Origin: Desulfatitalea sp. BRH_c12
GTDB taxonomy: Bacteria > Desulfobacterota > Desulfobacteria > Desulfobacterales > Desulfosarcinaceae
Assembly: GCA_000961655.1 (NCBI GenBank)
Contig: LADR01000080.1
Location: 1 to 54,426, forward strand
Reading direction: 5' to 3'
DNA length: 54,426 bases
The position numbers were made by a program, and so were the translations under genes. Under the pieces are notes generated by a model, which saw only the letters and a list, made by a program, of their open reading frames with translations, was not told the DNA's origin and ran no database searches. Positions 35,511 through 45,235 of this stretch are shown here, piece after piece. Position 1 is the stretch's first letter; each line of letters opens with the position of its first letter.

Positions 35511-36830
35511 TTATCCCAAAGGGGCGCCCGGGCAAATGCTATCCAGAATACCCGATAAACGCTTTACTATAGAATGAATATGATAGGCTTGTAAGTTCAA
35601 TTCGTTCGGATGATAGGCGATATTATCTTTTTCTTTATCGTTGATTGCATTTTTCAGAAAGTAGGCAATTGGTTCCGGTGCGTCGCTTGAAAAGACGGTA
35701 CCTGTTCCGGTTTTTGTGATTAATTCTGCAGCGTCACCTTCTGGGAAAAAACCGATGATCGGTCTTTTTGCAGCGAAATATTCGAACAACTTTGAAGGAA
35801 CGTAGCTGCTGCTTTCATTTCCGGTGCCCAACGTGGCCCACAAGAGGTCAGCCCCACACATAAATTCCCGTGCACTATTGAGTGGCACCCACCCTTCTAT
35901 CGTAACGATATCCTCCAGTTCAAGATTTTTGACGATATTTCGGGTAACTTCATCTTTTACACCAAGCAATCGGATGGAAACTTTATTTTCGGGAAAACCG
36001 CCAACAGCAGAAGCAATCTCACCTTTGCGCCATGCTGCTATTGCCTTAAGCAACCCGTATGGTTGGAATTTTGGATAGAAAGAGCCGGCGTGCAAGATTT
36101 CAAATTTTTTTGCCTGCGGCTTTTTCATTTTGTTTGAAGCAAACTCTATCCACCCATTGGGCAAAAGGACAACTTTGTCTTTCGATAGCCAGGCAAAATC
36201 ATGCATAATTCGTCGTCTATTGCTCTCTGTGTTGGCTAAAATAACTGTCGCATTTTTGTATACCGAGACCTCAAGAAGTTTTTCGATATGGAATAAAAAA
36301 CGTTCCATAAAATCATTTCTTCGATATGCATTTTGAGTCCATGGATCTCTAAAATCTGCAATCCATGGTAAATTAGACATCCGTGAAATTATTAAGCCGG
36401 CTATATGAGAAGAGTGCGGTGGGGAAGTTGTATAGATAGCATCATACTTTTGTTTATGGATTTGCGCCAGGGCTCTGCGGACCGCAAAAGGTATCCACAG
36501 CCCCATATGATCGGGGAAAGAAAACAAGCGCATCATCAAAGAACGAAAAAGTCTGAAAATGACAAACTGGTAGTTTCGTCGGCTAAAGAAAAGCCACGGA
36601 TCGATCGTTTTTGTTCGAAAGACATTGAATCGCCTGCTCTCTTGATCGGTGGACGCCCAGTTCGTTACAGCATCAACCCTGGGGTGAATCGTGATGACAT
36701 CGGTCTCCCATCCAAAATCAGGTAGATACTTGGCAAATTTTAGCGACCGAACTGCACCAGCGCTGGCATTGGGTGGAAAAGGGTAACTTATCATCAACAG
36801 GCGTTTGTTCGTTTTCATATGCATATCCAT
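35511..36830 (-). CDS. GT4-type glycosyltransferase
   Basis: GT-B glycosyltransferase of 439 residues. It starts near RLLMISYPFPPNASAGAVR, with a glycine-rich acceptor loop, and includes DAIYTTSPPHSSH and WIADFRDPWTQNAY, characteristic of the WcaI/GumH-like branch. The hinge is LLPNGWIEFASNK and the donor segment LHAGSFYPKFQPYG. The late motif VPSKLFEYFAAKRPIIGF carries the conserved glutamate. Three in-frame ATGs occur within the first five codons, so the exact start is uncertain. It lies 57 bases after CapA-3. Confidence 0.9.
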   Translation of the reverse strand: MDMHMKTNKRLLMISYPFPPNASAGAVRSLKFAKYLPDFGWETDVITIHPRVDAVTNWASTDQESRRFNVFRTKTIDPWLFFSRRNYQFVIFRLFRSLMMRLFSFPDHMGLWIPFAVRRALAQIHKQKYDAIYTTSPPHSSHIAGLIISRMSNLPWIADFRDPWTQNAYRRNDFMERFLFHIEKLLEVSVYKNATVILANTESNRRRIMHDFAWLSKDKVVLLPNGWIEFASNKMKKPQAKKFEILHAGSFYPKFQPYGLLKAIAAWRKGEIASAVGGFPENKVSIRLLGVKDEVTRNIVKNLELEDIVTIEGWVPLNSAREFMCGADLLWATLGTGNESSSYVPSKLFEYFAAKRPIIGFFPEGDAAELITKTGTGTVFSSDAPEPIAYFLKNAINDKEKDNIAYHPNELNLQAYHIHSIVKRLSGILDSICPGAPLG

Positions 36831-36887
36831 TAACCATTTATGTACACAAGTTCCGCGTCGTCGAATATCGCACCGTCAACTCTATTT

Positions 36888-38138
36888 TTATTTGAGATTG
36901 TTGCGGTGTGGGCTATGATGCAGCGGGACAATCTTGCCGAGTAAATCGCCGACAACACAAAGGCATCTCCAGACAGCACTTTCGATCGTTTTAGGGGTTC
37001 TACTTTTTTCATGCTCATGTCTGAGGGCATCGCCGGTAAGAAGGTAACGGAGCAAGCATCTGCGCATATCGAAAATTTGTGGCCATCGCTGCTGCCTGAA
37101 TAGATCCTGCATCTTGAGCAGGTTTTTCCTAAACAAGCCATAAACAAAAAAAGCTTTAACGTGGATCATCATATTGTCGCGGCAGGTAAAATAATGCTGT
37201 TTTAAGAGTTCTTCGGAATCATCCAAAGAAGCGCTGAGTTGTTTCAGATCTGCTTTGGAGGAAAGCGTTCTACGATGGTTCAACATACAGGTATATCCAT
37301 TCGCGGTTTCGATGGGTTGAAGTTCGACATCCCTAATTTGAAGGTTGTCGAAAGAAACTCGAAGAACGATTCCAATCCGCGAATCGGTATTTGCAATGGG
37401 TTTCATGTCAAACAAAAAATTTCCAAGCCCATAGGCAATAAAACCACTTTGATACTTCTCATACCCCTGAGGAACATGAGCATGGTGGCAAACGACAATT
37501 CTGGCCCCCGCCTTGATTAGGGCCCGGCATAGAGCAACCTGGTTAGGGGTTGGATAGTTAAAAAATTCCACTCCCATATGCAGGAAACCAATGGCGATAT
37601 CCGTCTCAGAGACCAACTTCTGCATCTGTTGAACGGCCGAACAGGGTTCCAGCACGGCAGCCCCCCATCCGAGATTGGAAATAGCTGATATTTCGGGTTG
37701 CGCCAGATTCAAAACGCCAATGCGATACCCGTTCTTTGTTATAACAATCGGCCGTTGCGCTTGTTTCTTTGAAAACCCTGCCCCGCCCCATTGTATCCGC
37801 GATTTTTGAAGATAATCGATGGTGTCTTTAAGACCTCTTTGCCCGTAATCTGCTATGTGGTTGTTGGCTAATGAAACCGCATCCAATCCAAGGGTTCTGA
37901 GCATTTCTCCAGATTTGATAGATGCTTTCAGTGTCTTGAAATGATGCCATTTCGGGGTCGGGTTATCCGTAAGGGGGCATTCGAGATTGCCGATAAAGAC
38001 ATCGGTCTTATGGAGAAAACGTAAAAGTTCTTCCTCAATGGGCAGGCTGCCGTTGGATAGAAAATACGCCTCCACACCTCGGCAAAAGGCAATGTCACCA
38101 CAAAGTGTAATAGTAATTTTGCGATTGTTCAGATTCAT
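36888..38138 (-). CDS. CapA-family metallophosphatase-like protein, copy 3 (divergent)
   Basis: Protein of 416 residues of the CapA/PGA_cap family. The first motifs are normal (TLCGDIAFCRG, GNLECPLTDN, SLANNHIADYG). Two others differ from the paralogs: HMGVEFFNYP in place of HWGxEHxxYP, and CHHAHVPQG in place of GHHPHVxQG; AYGLGNFLFD follows. The histidines are kept, so metal binding may persist, but specificity probably differs. The start overlaps the stop of the flippase gene (ATGA). Confidence 0.85.
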   Translation of the reverse strand: MNLNNRKITITLCGDIAFCRGVEAYFLSNGSLPIEEELLRFLHKTDVFIGNLECPLTDNPTPKWHHFKTLKASIKSGEMLRTLGLDAVSLANNHIADYGQRGLKDTIDYLQKSRIQWGGAGFSKKQAQRPIVITKNGYRIGVLNLAQPEISAISNLGWGAAVLEPCSAVQQMQKLVSETDIAIGFLHMGVEFFNYPTPNQVALCRALIKAGARIVVCHHAHVPQGYEKYQSGFIAYGLGNFLFDMKPIANTDSRIGIVLRVSFDNLQIRDVELQPIETANGYTCMLNHRRTLSSKADLKQLSASLDDSEELLKQHYFTCRDNMMIHVKAFFVYGLFRKNLLKMQDLFRQQRWPQIFDMRRCLLRYLLTGDALRHEHEKSRTPKTIESAVWRCLCVVGDLLGKIVPLHHSPHRNNLK

Positions 38139-39637
38139 GGCCGGGCTGCATTCGAGATGATTTTACGATGAAAGATATTTTTCAAAAAAGATTTTATAAT
38201 CCGTTTTTCATCGGTATTAATAATATTAAAAACCCATAATATAACAGGATAAATCGCGCACAGGGCGGTATCATAAATGATGGCGGCCACAAAGTCATGG
38301 AGGCTGATAAAGAACCGGGCGGCATAAAGAAGGACAGCTGCGCCAAGCATGAAGGTCAGCCTAAACCATTCGAAGGGTATATTGAAAAACCTTTTCCCGA
38401 TGGCATAAAGGCAGACCACCTTGAAAGTTAATGATATAAATGTGGCACCAACGGCCCCCCAGACCCCGTAGGTTGGAATCAGTAAAAAATTCAAGCCGAT
38501 ATTAATTGCCCCCATGAAGAGGTTGACCAAGGTCCAATATTCTGTTTTTTTGGCGACAAGGATTCCGAAGCCCACATGGTGGTCCATTGCATAAATGACA
38601 TAGCAAAGCGTGACCGCCGGGACATATCGCGCTGCAGACCAATATTCGGCAGGTGATATGATTTGAATAACATCGTGAACGAATATTGAGATACCCAGGC
38701 CAACGTATATCATCATTCCGGCGAAATAAGTTGCTACCTGTGCAAAGAGTTCCTTGGGTGCGCCCTGGCTATACAGGGCATACTTTCTGGGGTCCCAGAT
38801 TTGCATAAAAGGAACGCGAACCAGATAAAAGACTATATTTCCCAACTTATAGCCAAGGCCGTAAATACCGGCATCGGCAATAGATAAAAAAACTTTGATG
38901 AAATAGCGGTCGGAAGCATTTACGGCCAATGAGGCCAGATTGGATGGAATTACCGGCAGGCTGAACCTTAGCATCTTTTGGGCTATCCCCCAAGAAAATC
39001 GGATGCCTATACGATACAACAGGAATGGATATAGGCAAAACGCAAAAAAAGCAGCCGTAATGCAGTTGCTGATAAAAAGGCCTAAAACCCCCATTTTCAT
39101 ACCAACGATGAAAAAAATGTTAAGAGATAAGGCTGTGATCAGTTTCAACAGGGATACGACTAAGTATTTAGTAGACGCTTCATTGATGCGAAGATAGGTA
39201 TAAATGAAATTGACTTGCTGGTTAAACCACAAGGTGGCAAGCGCCAGCAGGATGTAAATATACTGGCTGCGTTCTTCGAGAACGACAGACGCAATGGGTT
39301 TTGAAAAGAAACCGATCAAAGCGAGAAGTAAGAAGCTCGATAGGGTAATTCCAATACAGGCAGTACTGAAAACAGTGTTGGGGGAATCCGTTTCGGATTT
39401 GTCGTAATAAAAACGATATATGGCATCAGAAATCCCTAATCCTAAGACAATGCCGATAATTTCTGTTGTCAAACCTACCAGTTCGTTGATTCCGTAATCA
39501 GACGGAGAAAGATAATGAGTGTATACAGGTATCATCAAAAACCCTACCAAGCGGCTTAAAATACCTGCGATTCCGTAAATGGAGCCATGCCGGAGCAGTC
39601 TTTTTAGTTCAGATGCTATATTTGTTTTCTGGGTCAT
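38135..39637 (-). CDS. Polysaccharide flippase (Wzx / MOP family)
   Basis: Integral membrane protein of 500 residues with about 12-14 predicted transmembrane helices, in the MATE/MOP exporter superfamily. It begins with a basic cytoplasmic segment and helix 1 (GSIYGIAGILSRLVGFLMIPVYTHYLSPSDYG), the usual Wzx/polysaccharide-synthesis pattern. Wzx proteins flip undecaprenyl-linked repeat units across the inner membrane for polymerisation. The O-antigen ligase/polymerase-type protein of the same locus would act on the periplasmic side. No symbol is assigned because Wzx specificity is not readable. Confidence 0.9.
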   Translation of the reverse strand: MTQKTNIASELKRLLRHGSIYGIAGILSRLVGFLMIPVYTHYLSPSDYGINELVGLTTEIIGIVLGLGISDAIYRFYYDKSETDSPNTVFSTACIGITLSSFLLLALIGFFSKPIASVVLEERSQYIYILLALATLWFNQQVNFIYTYLRINEASTKYLVVSLLKLITALSLNIFFIVGMKMGVLGLFISNCITAAFFAFCLYPFLLYRIGIRFSWGIAQKMLRFSLPVIPSNLASLAVNASDRYFIKVFLSIADAGIYGLGYKLGNIVFYLVRVPFMQIWDPRKYALYSQGAPKELFAQVATYFAGMMIYVGLGISIFVHDVIQIISPAEYWSAARYVPAVTLCYVIYAMDHHVGFGILVAKKTEYWTLVNLFMGAINIGLNFLLIPTYGVWGAVGATFISLTFKVVCLYAIGKRFFNIPFEWFRLTFMLGAAVLLYAARFFISLHDFVAAIIYDTALCAIYPVILWVFNIINTDEKRIIKSFLKNIFHRKIISNAARP

Positions 39638-39672
39638 ATCCCTCGCATGTCTTATAATGACAGGTGGTTTGT

Positions 39673-41475
39673 CTAATAATTGAACCGTTTAAAAAAGCTT
39701 TGAAGCATAAGTACTCTTTGAAAAAAGTTCAACAAATACGTTTTTTCTTTGGTCAACTCGAACAATCGCCGCAGATCATTTTCGGAAAAAATTTCAGGAA
39801 TATAACTTTTATTAGAAAAATAGGCTTCCAGTTTCTCAAGTTCTTTCCGATGGTAAAAAAAGTATTCAGTTTGAGACGAATAGTAGGGAATCATCCCTTT
39901 AGTTGCGGTATTGAGTTTTTTTCGGCTTGAAACGTATTTAGATTTAATTATTTCACCTAAAGTTTTACCCCGATTGCCATATGAATCTTTATAGGTGATT
40001 TGATAAGTGTCCGGAAAAACTTTTTTATACATCTCGCGGTACAGTTTCCCTTTTCTAATCGGAAGACCCAACCTATACCCGAAATCGACCAAATCATAAT
40101 CAAAACCAGGTTTGAAGACATAGCCATAATCTTCCCGACTGTGGTAGGACTCTGCAACATATCTTCTAAGTCGTCCTGCTAAGTAAAACAAGGTGCTTAT
40201 TTTTATCCCATCGCGTTGATCTGAAAGGCCGAATTCGCTGATCAAATTTTCATATGCGTTCCTTGGGGATTCGGAGATTTGTTTGGCATCCAAACATGAG
40301 GAAAAGAGACTGAGCGCATTGACTCCTCTGCAATATATGTTTTGGAACCGGTCAAAGCTAAAATCTTCGTAGGTATAGGGAGCACTAAAAAGAAGACCTA
40401 AGTATATTCCGTCATAGATGCACTCATAATCTATTTGATCTCTGAGCAGCTTTTTGAAAAAGTATGTATAAAAATATTGGTTTAATACGCTGTGTGAATA
40501 ATTCTCTTGGATATTGTCGTAAAGGAACTCGCGAAATTCCGATTTGGCTATTTGCGTCTTGGAAATGAGTATGTGTTTTTTGAACTGAAGTTGGTTGCCA
40601 ACCGCTTTTGCAATTTTCACCTCATCATGCAGATTATAGGTCAATCCTGTAAGGTCTTTGTGATTCGATGATAAAAAGCAGGCGATTGCTCTTGAATCAA
40701 GTCCCGCGCTCAAAGGCATTAGAATGGCGTCGGATAACGGCACAAGAGAAGTTATCGACCGCTCCGCTGTTGTTGTAAAATTCCTTATCAAATCTTCATC
40801 GATTGTGTTGAGCTTGTCTATCGGCGGATCGGGTAGCCAGTACCTGGTAAAATTGTCCTCTAAGGATGGGGAGAGCGACCGCTCAAACAAGGTCCCGAAA
40901 GGGAAACGCTTTATATTTTTATCCAGTGTGGCGTCTCCAATAAAAAAGCCACTCGTTAGAAACTGTATTGTTGCAGAGAGATCCTTTTCTTTGGGAATAA
41001 TGGCGGCATCGACGATAATGCCTATATCCGGGGCAAAGATAAAAGTACCATTATGCAATGCATAAAAAAGTTTTTTAGAACCGAAACGATCGGAAATTAG
41101 AAAAATTTTATCCCGATCATAAATTATGCATTCGAAAGAACCCGCAAGCGCGAAAAGATTTTTTTTAATATCTCTTTCGTTCAATTCACTCAAGAAATCG
41201 ATTATTGTAGAAGACCATAGGTAGTCACCATTTTTATGGAGTCTTGCATATCCATTGAAAGCGATAAGGCGTTGATCGGTCACTTTCCGAAGTGTGATAT
41301 CCTTATTTTCTCCGTGATTCCTGTAAACAATACCTATCGAGGCATGCGGCATATGCTCGATGCGAAAGGAATAATCTCTTTTATCGACCCTTGTAGTCAT
41401 CCTGCTTAGAATTGGAATTCGAACATTCTCCGATGATAAGCAACCTGGCCCCGATACGCCAAAAAGTCCAATCAT
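39673..41475 (-). CDS. Asparagine-synthase-like protein lacking the glutaminase Cys
   Basis: Protein of 600 residues related to AsnB and to the amidotransferases of exosortase loci. It starts MIGLFGVSGPGC, so the essential N-terminal cysteine of class II glutaminases (usually MCG) is replaced by Ile. The rest of the glutaminase-like domain (FALAGSFECIIYD, DRFGSKKLFYALHNGTFIFA) is kept. The synthetase domain has the PP-loop as PLSAGLDSRA. It probably adenylates a carboxylate but must take its amine from ammonia or a nearby amine donor, for example an amino sugar. Similar Cys-less AsnB proteins include lasso-peptide cyclases, but no precursor peptide is visible here. Confidence 0.8.
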   Translation of the reverse strand: MIGLFGVSGPGCLSSENVRIPILSRMTTRVDKRDYSFRIEHMPHASIGIVYRNHGENKDITLRKVTDQRLIAFNGYARLHKNGDYLWSSTIIDFLSELNERDIKKNLFALAGSFECIIYDRDKIFLISDRFGSKKLFYALHNGTFIFAPDIGIIVDAAIIPKEKDLSATIQFLTSGFFIGDATLDKNIKRFPFGTLFERSLSPSLEDNFTRYWLPDPPIDKLNTIDEDLIRNFTTTAERSITSLVPLSDAILMPLSAGLDSRAIACFLSSNHKDLTGLTYNLHDEVKIAKAVGNQLQFKKHILISKTQIAKSEFREFLYDNIQENYSHSVLNQYFYTYFFKKLLRDQIDYECIYDGIYLGLLFSAPYTYEDFSFDRFQNIYCRGVNALSLFSSCLDAKQISESPRNAYENLISEFGLSDQRDGIKISTLFYLAGRLRRYVAESYHSREDYGYVFKPGFDYDLVDFGYRLGLPIRKGKLYREMYKKVFPDTYQITYKDSYGNRGKTLGEIIKSKYVSSRKKLNTATKGMIPYYSSQTEYFFYHRKELEKLEAYFSNKSYIPEIFSENDLRRLFELTKEKTYLLNFFQRVLMLQSFFKRFNY

Positions 41476-41536
41476 GTTTACAACCTCATTGCATCAATAT
41501 ATGGAAACGTCATTGCAGAGAATGCGCAATGGAATA

Positions 41537-42817
41537 TTATGTGGTGATGGTGGTGGTTTCCTGATTCACCATAATGCGGTCGAGAGCGGCCATCACCGCC
41601 GCTGTCATGTACCAGAAAAATATGTAGACGCTGTGAGAACCCATGCCCATCACAAGCCTGACGATGGTGGCCACGATTATAGACAAGCAGATTGCATGGA
41701 CAGTACTATCATGTGTATCTTTCATGGTGCTTATAGCTTTTTTGAAATAGGACAGAAAAAACTTCGCCCAAACAACGGTTCCGATGATGCCAAGTTCGCC
41801 AATGAGTTCGCCATAGTGATTGTGAGCCCAAAGCCCCCATCCAAACCATGCCTTGCGGGCCAGCGGGTAACAACCCGGCCCAACGCCCAACAGAGGCTTT
41901 TTGATCAACATTTCGATTCCGTGACGTAATCCGTCGATTCTTGAGCTTCCGGAAATACCGGACGAGCCGGTAAAAAGATCCAAAATCGTTCTAATGTATC
42001 CCCAATAGCCTTCAGTGGTAAGCAGAGGGAAAACCAAAACGACAACCACCCCTACCCCTATAACCAAAGACCTTTTTTTGGTAAAATACAAAATACAAAG
42101 ATAGAGAACGACGATGCCGACAAATCCTCCTCGCGACCCACTGATGACAATACCATAGAAACAAATGGAAAACAAAACCGCACCAGCTATTTTGACCAAC
42201 TTACTCGCGCTACTTACAGTGAAAAACCAGATAAACGGCATTCCCTGAAGGGCCATATTAGCAAGTGCCACATGCCCCGACCCCATTCCCTCGCTGGCTG
42301 TCGCATAGTTGATTCTGCTCCCCCCCATACTGTATACGATGTTGCCGGTGTGAAAATTGTGGATAGCATCGTAGGCTGTAAAAACCATTAAAGAGGCGAA
42401 AACCCAAAGAAAGAATTTCAGATCTTTGACATTATCCGCCATCAAAGTGATCATAAAGTAAAAGACGATAACTTTCCCAAACTCTATCATCCACCCTGAA
42501 GAATGTGAAAAGCTGAATGCCTGAAGCATGGATAAACCCATTACAGCAAGCAAAATTAACAGGTTTTTTGAAATTCTAGCGCTCTCCAGGTTTATCTTCT
42601 GCAAATTACCTGGTGATAATATGACGATGGTTATTATAAAAAGCCCGACGATTAATTCTATTCGATAATCAGCCAACATCTGATAATGAAGACCCGGCCG
42701 GGTGACCATGATGATCAAATAGCCTACGACACCGTAAAATTTTCGGTATATGGCCCCAAAAACCAATACTATTGCAATAGCCAGAAGCACATGTCTGATG
42801 ATGTCAGGTGTAATCAT
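41537..42817 (-). CDS. O-antigen ligase / exopolysaccharide polymerase (exosortase-associated O-ligase type)
   Basis: Membrane protein of 426 residues with about 10-12 transmembrane helices. The long periplasmic loop before the last helices has GLRHGIEMLIKKPLLGVGPG and AHNHYGELIGELGII, typical of Wzy/O-antigen ligase (Wzy_C). Exosortase-system homologues are annotated as O-glycosylation ligases. It would polymerise or transfer the flipped glycan at the periplasmic face. The C-terminus is a threonine-rich tail (NQETTTITT). Flanked by the AsnB-like and ATP-grasp genes. Confidence 0.88.
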   Translation of the reverse strand: MITPDIIRHVLLAIAIVLVFGAIYRKFYGVVGYLIIMVTRPGLHYQMLADYRIELIVGLFIITIVILSPGNLQKINLESARISKNLLILLAVMGLSMLQAFSFSHSSGWMIEFGKVIVFYFMITLMADNVKDLKFFLWVFASLMVFTAYDAIHNFHTGNIVYSMGGSRINYATASEGMGSGHVALANMALQGMPFIWFFTVSSASKLVKIAGAVLFSICFYGIVISGSRGGFVGIVVLYLCILYFTKKRSLVIGVGVVVVLVFPLLTTEGYWGYIRTILDLFTGSSGISGSSRIDGLRHGIEMLIKKPLLGVGPGCYPLARKAWFGWGLWAHNHYGELIGELGIIGTVVWAKFFLSYFKKAISTMKDTHDSTVHAICLSIIVATIVRLVMGMGSHSVYIFFWYMTAAVMAALDRIMVNQETTTITT

Positions 42818-42938
42818 TTGAAAATCCCTTTGGGATATTTAGCAGGATAGCGATGGCGTGCGTTAACAATGCCGATCAATATTTTAAAATTTTGCGGTCC
42901 CTGAAAGCAACACATAGTGCCCGAGAACATAGCAATTT

Positions 42939-44015
42939 TTAATTAACGATACGTGTGGTTTTGTCTGGATACGCGCTGCGGTAGTGTAAGGGCGCATCAG
43001 TTTTCCGTTGCTCGCATGCTTTCACCAACGATTCGACGATAATGTGTTCGAGATCCAAAGAAACTTCCAAGGGCAGATCGAGATTGTAATCGTTCTTGTA
43101 GACGAAACTGGGTTTTTCTTTGTAGGCATAGTGGTGCCACACTGGTGAAAATTCAGTAATGAGGAACTCACCTTCTGATTCGATCAGATCCAAATTCAGC
43201 CAAGTCCCGCTGAGGGCTTTGACCAACCGTGTGGATAATTCAATCGGTATATCCGGAACATAGCCCCAGACGCCGGTGCCTCCACCGTCGATGTTCATTT
43301 TCCACATCGTTTGATCTGCCTGATAGCGCCAATGCGCCTCAACGACATTGTCTTTGTAGACAACGGTTTTAAGGTCGCGGGAAATAGTGACATATTTTTG
43401 AGCTATAAGCGGCGGTGAAAAAAAGGGGAACCGCATTTTTTTGGCTTTGATTAACTGCCAATAAAAGAGCTTCTCTTTAAACATCGGAATAAAGTATTTC
43501 AGGGCCCCCCAATGTATCATATCCATCTGGGACATCCGAAAAAAAGACTCCAACTCCTGCCGACACCGCACAAGAAAAACAGATCCTCCACCAGCGCCAT
43601 AGCGATTTTTGATTACCATGGGAAACCCAAGTTGTTTCTCGGCAAGACCGACGGCGGTCAATGAAACCAGTGGAATGGTTTGAGGTATAGGAAAACCATG
43701 ATGATGCAAAAACAAATACTGCCGATATTTATCGTTGTAATACCGGATTGTTCTCGGATCCGGGTAGATACTGAGGTGGGGCCATGTGTCAGCGATAAAA
43801 CCGATGTGATCTTTGACTTTCTGAAGCGCCAGTGGGCTGTTTGATGAAAAGCCGAACGAGGGATAATAAATGACGATATCTTCTTTAGAAAAATCATGTT
43901 GAAACCAATTCGGATTTTGGAAATCAAGCACTGTGGTGCTGATATCAAAATCTTCTAGTTTCCGGTGAAATGAGGCGAAACGTTCATCTGATTTGAAAAG
44001 AACAGCTTTTAGCAT
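42939..44015 (-). CDS. ATP-grasp domain protein
   Basis: Protein of 358 residues; ATG 44015 is chosen because AAGGAG lies 8 bases upstream, and the 42 extra upstream codons overlap the previous GT gene. ATP-grasp features: FPMVIKNRYGAGGGSVFLV (the ATP-binding Lys and Gly-rich loop), DNVVEAHWRYQ and the metal-binding end LDLIESEGEFLITEFSPVW, with Glu and Asn-like positions. ATP-grasp ligases form amide or similar bonds through acyl-phosphates. In polysaccharide loci this suggests attachment of an amino acid or other carboxylate. Substrate unknown. Confidence 0.78.
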   Translation of the reverse strand: MLKAVLFKSDERFASFHRKLEDFDISTTVLDFQNPNWFQHDFSKEDIVIYYPSFGFSSNSPLALQKVKDHIGFIADTWPHLSIYPDPRTIRYYNDKYRQYLFLHHHGFPIPQTIPLVSLTAVGLAEKQLGFPMVIKNRYGAGGGSVFLVRCRQELESFFRMSQMDMIHWGALKYFIPMFKEKLFYWQLIKAKKMRFPFFSPPLIAQKYVTISRDLKTVVYKDNVVEAHWRYQADQTMWKMNIDGGGTGVWGYVPDIPIELSTRLVKALSGTWLNLDLIESEGEFLITEFSPVWHHYAYKEKPSFVYKNDYNLDLPLEVSLDLEHIIVESLVKACEQRKTDAPLHYRSAYPDKTTRIVN

Positions 44016-44065
44016 AACCCATCTCCTTAATAGAAGGCTATCGACGGTGCCCGAACACCTGTTCT

Positions 44066-45235
44066 TCATCCGGCTGCGAAGGGTATCAATTGTCGATACA
44101 AGGTCACATATGAATTCGCCATAGCCTGACTGGAATAACAACCGGAAAACCTCACATACGCATGCCGGGTTAGCCGGTCCGCCAGTTGTCGGTTGTTTAG
44201 TATCGCCATGAGCCCATCGGCAAGCGCCGCTGCACTCCCCGGATCCACCAGAATGCCGGCTTTGCCCGAATCAAGAACAGTTGGAATGCCACCGACACGG
44301 GTGGCAACCACCGGTACACGTGCCCGCATGGCTTCAAGAAGGGTAATCGGCAGCCCTTCGGTTGAGGAAGAAATAGCATAAACACTGAACCGTGCCATAA
44401 AGCGATAAGCGTTCTTGTGATATCCGAGCAGAAAGACTTTTCCGGTGAGTCCGAGTTGCCTGATCTCTTTTTCAAGTTTTGTACGTTCAGAGCCTTCTCC
44501 GATGATCACCAGGCGCGCTTCTATTCCGGTGTCCAATATTCGCCGAAACGCCCGGATCAAGATATCATACCCTTTTTCCAAGGACAGCCGTCCGATGGTT
44601 CCGATCGTAGGGATGTTGGCAGGAGAAAAAGCGTCCATACCGGCGCTTTTTGATAGTTCCATGGAGGAGATATCGTCGGCGGCCTGCGGTCCCGGTGAAA
44701 TGCCATTATCAATGACGACGAGCTTCCGATGGTTTTTGATGGCACCCAAAAGCGGATTATCGAGCATGCCGGCATTGACGCACACAACAGCATCGACGAA
44801 ACGAAGAGCAGTGCGATCAAGCGCCTCGTAAAGTGTCATCCTGGTAAACCGGGTTGTACTGGTCCAGCCATGAAGCGTTGATACCAAAGGAACGGATCGC
44901 AAACAGGAAGGAACCAGTCCCAGAAGAATATTCCCTTTGTAGCCGTGGGAATGGATTATCTGGGCACCCGTCTGTCTTGCCCGACGAAGCAAACTGATGG
45001 CACCCAAAATGTTGGGACCTGGCGTCATACGAAATGTTTCAAGGGGTAATCGATTCTCCTGTGCTTCGATTTCTATTGGCTTTGGACCCGATCGCCGATC
45101 ACCAATGCTTATTATGACGGGATCAAGCCCTATGCGGCGTTGTTCCCTCGCGAGGTTTAGAAGCATCACCTCCGCGCCATACAACCCCCCACTATCGATA
45201 ACATGGAAAATTTTCATCCCTTTCGAGGTGTCCAT
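44066..45235 (-). CDS. GT4-type glycosyltransferase
   Basis: GT-B glycosyltransferase of 389 residues. Conserved parts are IFHVIDSGGLYGAEVMLLNLA, IIHSHGYKGNILLGL, VVIDNGISPG, GRLSLEKGYDILIRAF, VIIGEGSERTKLEKEI and SSSTEGLPITLLEAMRARVP with the E-x7-E donor motif. The start is uncertain: ATG 45217 overlaps the stop of the upstream GT2 gene by ATGA, ATG 45235 adds six residues. It acts on a lipid-linked or similar intermediate; the sugar is unknown. Confidence 0.9.
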   Translation of the reverse strand: MDTSKGMKIFHVIDSGGLYGAEVMLLNLAREQRRIGLDPVIISIGDRRSGPKPIEIEAQENRLPLETFRMTPGPNILGAISLLRRARQTGAQIIHSHGYKGNILLGLVPSCLRSVPLVSTLHGWTSTTRFTRMTLYEALDRTALRFVDAVVCVNAGMLDNPLLGAIKNHRKLVVIDNGISPGPQAADDISSMELSKSAGMDAFSPANIPTIGTIGRLSLEKGYDILIRAFRRILDTGIEARLVIIGEGSERTKLEKEIRQLGLTGKVFLLGYHKNAYRFMARFSVYAISSSTEGLPITLLEAMRARVPVVATRVGGIPTVLDSGKAGILVDPGSAAALADGLMAILNNRQLADRLTRHAYVRFSGCYSSQAMANSYVTLYRQLIPFAAG

